Assembly (NCBI GenBank): GCA_026075535.2
Contig: AP026547.1
Coordinates: 10,416,001 to 10,480,000 of the forward strand
Origin: Tricholoma matsutake
Taxonomy: Eukaryota > Basidiomycota > Agaricomycetes > Agaricales > Tricholomataceae
DNA: 64,000 nt
Direction: 5' to 3'
Part shown: positions 57,846 through 64,000 of the stretch, piece by piece
Numbering within the stretch: the stretch's first letter is position 1
Layout of the letters: every line of letters begins with the position of its first letter
Translations under genes and position numbers: made by a program
The notes under the pieces: generated by a model
The model's input: only the letters and a program-made list of their open reading frames with translations
Told to the model about the DNA's origin: nothing
The model's database searches: none

Positions 57846-59524
57846 ATGGAGATTTGTCATAGCAAGGGCCTACAAAAACAACAAGAAACCCAAAATTTAG
57901 AAGCTAAAATAATGGCCGAAGCAAACCAGCGCATCACCGATAATGCATCCAACATCGCAGAGGTGCCATCCATGTCCGAGAAGTTACCTAATGAGTCAGT
58001 GTCGCCAACTGCTGAAGATGACCTTATACTGCTGATTCACTATTTGAATGGACGTCGAATGCTAAACCAACAACCTGGGGAAATGAAGAGTTTATCAAAC
58101 CTGGATACAAAGATGATAAGTTATTTGCACTTATCTTGGACAACCCCAACAAGCATGCTGAGTTTATCATCAAGGATGACCTTATCTGGTGAAAAAACCA
58201 ACATCTCACTGAGGTTGTCTGCATACCTCATAATCGGAATACCATAATGCAAGTATTGGACCAACCCTTGGGCATTTCAGGGACCAATGAACAAATGAGT
58301 ACACTAGGTGATGGTATTGGTGGCCCCTTATGAGTAAGGATACTTGCAAATTCTGCCGGATGTCAATGAGCAAAAGGACATAATGCAAAACCTTTTGGGA
58401 AACTCCATCCCTTACCAGTTCCAATTAAACCATGGGATTCCATCGGAATGGATTTTATAGGCCCACTTCCAGAGGCGAAAGGCTTTAATTACCTTTGGGT
58501 TATTATATGCCAAATGACTAGCATGGTCCATCTCATCCCAGTTCATACCAAGATGAAGGTGTCTGAATTATCATGGATATATCAACGAGAGATTGTATGC
58601 CTCCATGGGCTCCCGAGTTCAATCATAAGTGATAGGGATGCGAAATTCACTTCGAAGTGGTGGCGTGAACTCCACAAAGTGCTAGGAACAAAATTGCTGA
58701 TGTCTACATCATATCACCCACAAATGGATGGCCAGACTAAACATGCCAATTGTAACATTGGACAAATATTTTGTATGATCAGAAGGACTGGATCGACAGG
58801 ATAGACCTCACAGAATTCACAATTAATGCCAGCATATTGGGAACTACCAAATACGCCCCATTTGAATTGAACAATGGATACATGCCATCCATGATTCACA
58901 AGATATGATCAGGTGACGCCATATCTAAAGGGATAAGGGAATTCGCAAGACAAGCTCTCCAGAATCTAGCCAACATTGACGCCATCATTGAAGCACAAGT
59001 ATTCCAAACTTACCACACAAATAACAAATAAGCAAATGAGCTGGAGATTATTAAAGGAAACTTAGTTAGTATTTTTATCCCCAAAAAACCTCAACCTGCC
59101 ATTGGGACGAGCACATAAACTATGCCCAAAGTTTATTGGACCATATAAGATCCTCAAGGCAAAACCTGATACATCTACATATGTATTGGAATTACCTACA
59201 GCACTGCAGGCTCAATGGATCGTTCCATCCTTACATGTATCACTACTATGGCCATACCATGCAAATGATGATGCCATGTTCCCAAACAGAGTTCATCCAG
59301 AACCATATGACTTTGGGACACCGGATGACCAGGAATGGTTTGTGGAAGATCTAATTGGACACCAATGGACCAGAGAAAAAGACCTTGAATTCGAGGTTCG
59401 ATGGTCGTTGGGCGACATCACCTGGGAGCCATTAAGCTCATACAAGGAACTTGAAGCGCTGGACCAGTACCTTGAACTTCAAGGTGTTCGATGGCCATCC
59501 CAATTAGCCAGACACTCAAAATGA
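57846..59524 (+). pseudogene. Integrase and chromodomain of gypsy D
   Basis: The linker and zinc-binding region are decayed. The core reads MDFIGPLPEAKGFNYLWVII (first Asp), SSIISDRDAKFTSKWWRELH (second Asp) and STSYHPQMDGQTKHAN, where the catalytic Glu position reads Lys. The C-terminal region (59102-59524) has KFIGPYKILKAKPDTSTYVL, WIVPSLHVSLLWPY and a chromodomain-like end (WFVEDLIGHQWTREKDLEFE, VRWSLGDITWEPLSSY). A TGA interrupts at about 58907. Confidence 0.83.
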
Positions 59525-59669
59525 CCAGTCATGAAAATACCCGGACCGTGGGAAATTATGTAACCCATCTCAAACACGTAAAACATTTTTCAACTAAATT
59601 TTTCTTCTATTACCATCAACACAACAACTCGTACACCAAAAAACCAATCAAGACCCAAACACATCAAAA

Positions 59670-62024
59670 TGCAACGATCCTACTCTCACGCCTCCAGTAA
59701 CAATAGCCATGGTGGAGGAACAGGACGGAGTCAGCAGAGTTCCAGAGTGAACTCTGCAGGGGGAAGATGGAACCAATACTCACCAGAATGATACCAATGC
59801 GGACGATCGAGATCACCGGCATACCAAACCACCCAATGAACATACAATGCCATGGATGTTGACGAACCATTGTGCAGCCAAGTCAACGATCAATGGGATC
59901 AGGCCTTACCTGAAATGGACGATACAATCAAGGGACTCACTCAATGATTGGAAAAGGTTGGAATGGACGGGACATTCATGGGGTTTTTACAACAAGACAT
60001 CCTAGCTCAAGTGGTGGTAGAGCAACTACTCGATAAGATTGATGGGCTCCAGGGAGAGGTAGATCAAGCAAAGCAAACCACCATAACCTTGGCATCTCAA
60101 ATGATGAAAGAGTCACAGAAATGCCCAATATCTCCCACCAACTGGAGCCCTGAAGATGAAGACCATTGACCTCACAAGGTATGTGGCCAGGAATGACCCA
60201 TGGAGGTACCACCTCCACCTCCGCCTAGGCAAGTGGCAAACAAGTACTGAACACAACGACCACCCCCCTCCCCAGTTCAAAGAGGTGATCATTACCATCC
60301 ATGATCACCATCACCACTACACTGACGGGAATCTCCACCATATAGATGATGGAACTCACCACCACTGTGTTGACATTCACCTCCCAGTTGGAGAACCCCA
60401 TCCCCAGCATGACAAGATTTGGCACCACGGAGACCCCCATCTCCTATGCCTTGAGTACTTAGCGTATCCATACCTGATCAACAGCCTCATCATGATATAT
60501 ATCGGCCAGACTATTCATCCAAAGCTCCAAGCGGTAATGAAATGTCTCAACCTGCACCTGCATCTACAATTGCACCTGTACCCAGTCCCATTCCTACATC
60601 TACACCTGTAGTTGCCCCTGCGCCTGCTCCTGTCCCTGCTCCCCTGGTGGTTCACATTCCAGCAGCCTTGAAACCAACTTTAGTCAAGCCTAACAAACCA
60701 ATCATTGACAGTTCCCAGTCTAACAAGGAGAACCCTGAATCTGAACTTAGTTCAGATGACCAGAGCAGTGACAACAACAACAGAGAGGTCAGGAAGAAGG
60801 AATTCACCAAAAGCCAAGCACGTTATGCACAAAGTCAACCTGGTCATATACCAGATGGACTCGGCATGGTCATCGTCAATGGAAAACATGAGCAGGACAA
60901 TGAATTGTGGATGATGACTAGCTGATGCATCTTCTACTCCATCAAATCTAATTGCATGTACACTGGAACAACTGCCACTGAAGCAACCAATTTTGAGGGT
61001 CATATGGATGCACCATATATGACTGACAGTGATTGCTGTCTGTATTCCTATCTACCATGAGGGTTCCCTATGAATCCCTACAAAGTCTCTCGAGGAGTAT
61101 GATTAGTCAACAACTGCAAGGAGTCCGCCATTGACCACGCTGAAGCCTACCAATTGCTGATTGAGTTTCATCGCATCTCTGGTGGTTTTGTACTGGAGCT
61201 ACAGGACCTGGCCATGCACGAGGTCTTGAAGGATGACATCTTCCTTCCCAAGATCCAAAAGCCATTTCCAAACAATTGCCAATTATGGGAGGATTTCCCT
61301 ATACATTACGATGAGGATGCATTCACAGGTAATCGCCGTAACAAAACTGGGGGTGCTGGACTAACCCCCATACCAGTGGAACAGTTACTGGACATTGATA
61401 TGATGGCCCAGTACATCATGCACCATGGACAATTGGGTAGCAGTAACACCACCCATGGTGTCACCATGAATGTGGCCCTTCAAGCAGATCACCGCAGCAT
61501 ATTTGGGTATTTGCTGGGATGCACACTTGGCCTCCACACCATAACTGCTTGATCTGACTTTATACGAGTCTATGGATGTGTAGTTGCCCTCCCTGGTTAC
61601 TACCACAAAGCCATTGATACTTGGAACTCATCAAATCCAAGCACCCTGTTTGTCGAATGTTCTGGTGATAGTCTCACCATTCACCCTTATGATGACAAAT
61701 TGGTACCCAATATCACCATGGACATGGTAACCCAGCATCTTGTTTATCACAGGATACCCCCACAATGGATCGACCATGCATATACCTTTGGCCTTCACCA
61801 TTTGAATCATCATTCACACTTGCGAGCCAGGCCATTCCATGAACTTTATTGCAACACTGACCACAAATGGTTACAATGATTGGATATCGGTGGAGAACCT
61901 GTGGCCATACCACAATGGGACAGTTGGTGGTGCCCCACTTACCATGACATCACTCGCATCCAATATTTGATGAGCTGTGAAGATGATGGGACTGGTAAGT
62001 CCTGCTTCCTAGACTTTGAGTAGC
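59670..62024 (+). pseudogene. ORF3 of gypsy D: extra sense-strand ORF after pol, function unknown
   Basis: After the pol stop a second long coding region precedes the 3' LTR. A first part (59670-60170) includes DVDEPLCSQVNDQWDQALPE and MDGTFMGFLQQDILAQVVVE. A second frame from 60542 to 62024 is open except for TGA codons. It starts Pro/Ala-rich, then reads GFPMNPYKVSRG, HAEAYQLLIEFHRISGGFVL, LLDIDMMAQYIMHHGQLGSS, RSIFGYLLGCTLGLHTI, ALPGYYHKAIDTWNSSNP, PPQWIDHAYTFGLHHLNHHS and AIPQWDSWWCP. No signal peptide or membrane segment is visible, so it does not look like an envelope protein. From memory, similar uncharacterised proteins occur in other Agaricomycetes. All internal stops in the second frame are TGA, which suggests decay from CGA. 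Confidence 0.65.
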
Positions 62025-62290
62025 TTCTTGCTGGTGCATCGGCCACTCCTCATGAGCTCACTGGAAAGACACTGCAGCCCTCCACCACTATCTCCAACAT
62101 GGGCTCCATCACATAATTTGCCACCCCAATCAGCACGTAATGCATTGAGTAACCATACTCAACAATCTTCAATGGTACGCAGGGCTGGGGTGACAATGAT
62201 GAGGGCACTTTTATTTTTCTTATGTTTCTCTTTCAAAAATCATTCTCTATTTTGCTTTAGATTCCCTGGAGGCAATCTCAAATGGGAGTA

Positions 62291-62474
62291 TGTAACAGGC
62301 ACCCCATTACATATTACATAACCCAAGGACTCTATTATTACCATGTTGATACTTGTTTACAGTATTACTTCTTTACTTACAACATACACAACATAGCTTC
62401 CAATTATACTGGATTCTGCTCTGTTGGTTACAATGTAAGTCCTGAGTATTCTAAACTAGTAGCTAGCTGTTACA
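62291..62474 (+). repeat. 3' LTR of gypsy D (184 bp)
   Basis: TGTAACAGGCACCCC ... GCTAGCTGTTACA. It is preceded by the purine-rich AAATGGGAGTA, a plausible polypurine tract. Confidence 0.92.
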
Positions 62475-62574
62475 ATAGCCTATTAGTACTGGATCAAGCA
62501 AGAAACAGGCAAGGGATGAGGGCAAATTGGAGCTGTGGATTCCAGGCATGAAGTCTCAGAGGCTTTCTGATGGT
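62475..62574 (+). pseudogene. Displaced C-terminal tail of the FunK1 kinase
   Basis: Joined to 47213 through the decayed TSD, the frame continues (GQPISTGSSKKQARDEGKLE, PGMKSQRLSDG), a Ser/Lys-rich tail of the kind that ends many FunK1 proteins. The TAG that closes it (62575-62577) is the first three bases of the next transposon. Beyond that element (63733 onward) the frame could extend a further 20 or so codons. Confidence 0.65.
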
Positions 62575-62879
62575 TAGGGCAAAGCACGGGTAACCCTCAG
62601 GTATATTTTCTTATACCTCTACCCATACCCATGAACACCATACCTGCACAGGTAGGGGTATGGTGTTACCACAGGTTTCTGCGGGTTACCCATGGTTATT
62701 TGTGGGTTTCAGCATGAATATGTATTTTAATAATCTCATTACACTAAATTAATATACAGAAAGTGACCCCCCTCTCACATTTGGAGTGAGGGAGGGGGGC
62801 CTGTAGTTGCCAAGAACAGAATGAGTAATCCCCCCACTCACATTTGCAGTGAGAGAGGGGGGGGGTGCTGCCTGTAGTC

Positions 62880-63160
62880 ATCGATCCCTGTTTCCACCCC
62901 ATGAGCAGTTGCTTGTGGCAGCAGTAGGGTCCTTGGGTCCTCCTCCTGGTCATCGTTGTCATTCCACCCGCTATCCACCCCATGAGCAGTTGCTCATGAG
63001 GCTGGGGCGGGTGGTGTGCCCATAGTCGTCGATCCCTGTTTCCACCCCATGAGCAGTTGCTCGTGGTGGCAGTTGGGTCCTCGGGTCCTCCTCCTGGTCA
63101 TCATTGTCATTCCACCTGCTATCCACCCCAGGAGCAGTTGCTCATGAGACTGTGGTGGGT
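62880..63160. repeat. Tandem units with ATGAGCA-NN-TGCTCAT palindromes in H3
   Basis: CCCTGTTTCCACCCCATGAG followed by CAGTTGCTC recurs near 62889, 62968, 63030 and 63120, together with GGGTCCTCCTCCTGGTCATC. The same palindromic word occurs in M1 (19169), M2 (25467-25930) and the 23-24 kb block. Confidence 0.75.
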
Positions 63161-63235
63161 GGTGTGCCATTGTGATATGGTGGCATTGGCATGGGGTCGT
63201 TCCATGTGAGCTCCTCATTCCAAGGGAATTCCAAC

Positions 63236-63336
63236 CTAGGAAATGAAAGAAACAAAATAGTTAGTTTACAAAAAAAAGAAATGAACTAAAAAAAATTACC
63301 ATGGGCCCAAACAATGCAATCACATCATGTGGGCCC
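63236..63336 (-). repeat. Hairpin-intron module, copy g
   Basis: The minus strand has an imperfect GGGCCCACATGATG / CATTGTTTGGGCCC inverted repeat (63303-63336), then ATG. A 64-nt segment follows (63236-63299; donor GTAATTTTTTTT, AAACTAACT branch-like box, acceptor TTTCCTAG), then GTTGGAATTCCC. Confidence 0.65.
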
Positions 63337-63404
63337 GGGTGACATGGCACTGTTGGGTGTGTGTCATTAGCTGTTGTCATCCATCATTATCAGTAGTTTA
63401 GAAC

Positions 63405-63505
63405 CTGAAAAAGAAGAAACATAATCAGTTAGCTTACAAAAAACAAGAAATGAAACACAAGAAAACTTACTATAGGCCCAAATGACGATTTGCATCATTT
63501 GGGCC
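63405..63505 (-). repeat. Hairpin-intron module, copy h
   Basis: The minus strand has a perfect 11-bp inverted repeat GGCCCAAATGA / TCATTTGGGCC (63475-63505), then TATA. A 66-nt segment follows (63405-63470; donor GTAAGTTTTC, AAGCTAACT branch-like box, acceptor TTTTTCAG), then GTTCTAAACTACTG. Confidence 0.7.
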
Positions 63506-63732
63506 ATGCTATGGTGATGGTTGGATTGTCCTATAGTTTAGAATTATATGTGTCGTGAGTATTCAAGAAGGTCAGATAATTACTCACCTGACCAAAATCT
63601 GGGTACCAGCATACCCACACATACCCGTAACACCATGGAAAAGGCTACAGTGTTGCCTGGGTATGGCAATCCCATACCCGTGACTGGAAACACATGGTGT
63701 TACCCATACCCATGCCATGCCCTACCAATGGT

Positions 63733-64000
63733 AGTGACATAGTGGGTCATGACTACCTTCAGTTGAACTGGGAGCTTCACATTTATAACTGATTTTATTG
63801 TTTGTATCACTATTTTTGCTTTCATCCATGAATGGTATTACAGGCTGGACTCTTGTGATCATTTGACACAAGCATCAAATGCTGCTGAATCAGTACTCCA
63901 CACGTTCTCATGACATTATTCCAGTTGTGTCTCTGATGCAAGTGTGAGGGTGTGCATCAAATGTTGGTAGAGTGCTATAGCTAATAGTCATTGGTCAAGT
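63733..64000. other. Right flank, nothing further recognised
   Basis: Apart from a possible continuation of the kinase tail frame to about 63790, this stretch shows no recognisable gene or repeat. Confidence 0.4.

Larger units (their letters stand above)
47214..62474 (+). mobile_element. Ty3/gypsy element D with extra 3' ORF, split by a KDZ transposon
   Basis: LTRs of 184 bp (47214-47397 and 62291-62474) differ at about nine sites, all transitions. Flanks ACAGC (47209-47213) and ATAGC (62475-62479) are a TSD with one C-to-T change. Without the KDZ insertion it is about 10.4 kb, large for gypsy. The plus strand encodes gag, protease, RT, RNase H, integrase, a chromodomain, then a further 2.3-kb ORF3 before the 3' LTR. 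The copy is broken by many stops, mostly TGA. Confidence 0.88.
62575..63724. mobile_element. hAT-like non-autonomous element H3 (1150 bp) carrying two hairpin-intron modules
   Basis: Left end TAGGGCAAAGCACGGGTA; right end, read inward, TAGGGCATGGCATGGGTA. Flanks CTGATGGT (62567-62574) and CCAATGGT (63725-63732) differ only as TG versus CA, as expected for a decayed CCGATGGT duplication of 8 bp. Subterminal palindromic sequence (CATACCC / GGGTATG) fills both ends. The interior has ATGAGCAGTTGCTCAT palindromes and modules g and h. Confidence 0.78.

Overview
The window is fungal, almost certainly from an Agaricomycete (mushroom-type basidiomycete). Introns are short (about 45-65 nt, one 11-nt microexon). 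There is a FunK1-type protein kinase, several Ty3/gypsy retrotransposons, and a KDZ-superfamily DNA transposon with CxC cysteine clusters. Host genes are few: an aldehyde dehydrogenase (8.5-10.9 kb, +), a glycolipid transfer protein (14.0-15.1 kb, -), a CPYS glutaredoxin (43.6-44.2 kb, -) and the kinase (45.1-47.2 kb, +). Most of the rest is a strongly nested transposon landscape.

Layout. 1-4107: degraded Ty3/gypsy element (A1, minus strand) cut by the window start, with its 5' LTR at 3706-4107. 4108-5310: tandem satellite. 5599-7975: Mutator-like transposase fragment split by a TIR-bounded block (6047-7689). 8525-15067: host genes ALDH and GLTP. 17887-21471: TIR element (M1) full of foldbacks and minisatellites. 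24946-27205: 21-bp minisatellite interrupted by a solo LTR, itself interrupted by a second M-type element (M2, 25251-26466). 27876-42103: gypsy A2, which contains a solo LTR (28588-29284) in pol and a hAT-like element (34180-41564) in its leader; the hAT-like element contains a full-length gypsy B (34582-40201) and a palindromic MITE (40946-41389). 43610-47213: glutaredoxin and kinase. 47214-62474: gypsy D, inserted in the 3' end of the kinase gene and itself split in reverse transcriptase by a 4.8-kb KDZ transposon (52147-56956). The kinase tail resumes at 62480 and is cut again by a hAT-like element at 62575-63724.

Most nesting junctions were resolved by eye to the base, with target-site duplications: CACCTTTG for KDZ, CTTATGAA and ATTATTGT for the two hAT-like units, CCCTG, GGTAG, GTGGG and GTTCT for LTR units, and decayed ACAGC/ATAGC and CTGATGGT/CCAATGGT pairs for gypsy D and the last hAT. 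LTR pairs and decayed TSDs differ largely by TG-versus-CA at former CpG sites, and gypsy D is broken mainly by TGA codons. This suggests CpG-methylation decay.

Strongest unusual signals: (1) the compact KDZ element with a transposase and a convergent GRF-zinc-finger gene; (2) a repeat module with a spliceosomal-intron-like segment, usually with a perfect or near-perfect hairpin just upstream of the donor, carried by unrelated TIR elements; (3) an extra ORF after pol in gypsy D; (4) a self-priming-like primer site in gypsy A. All family names come from recognising motifs by eye; no database search was possible.
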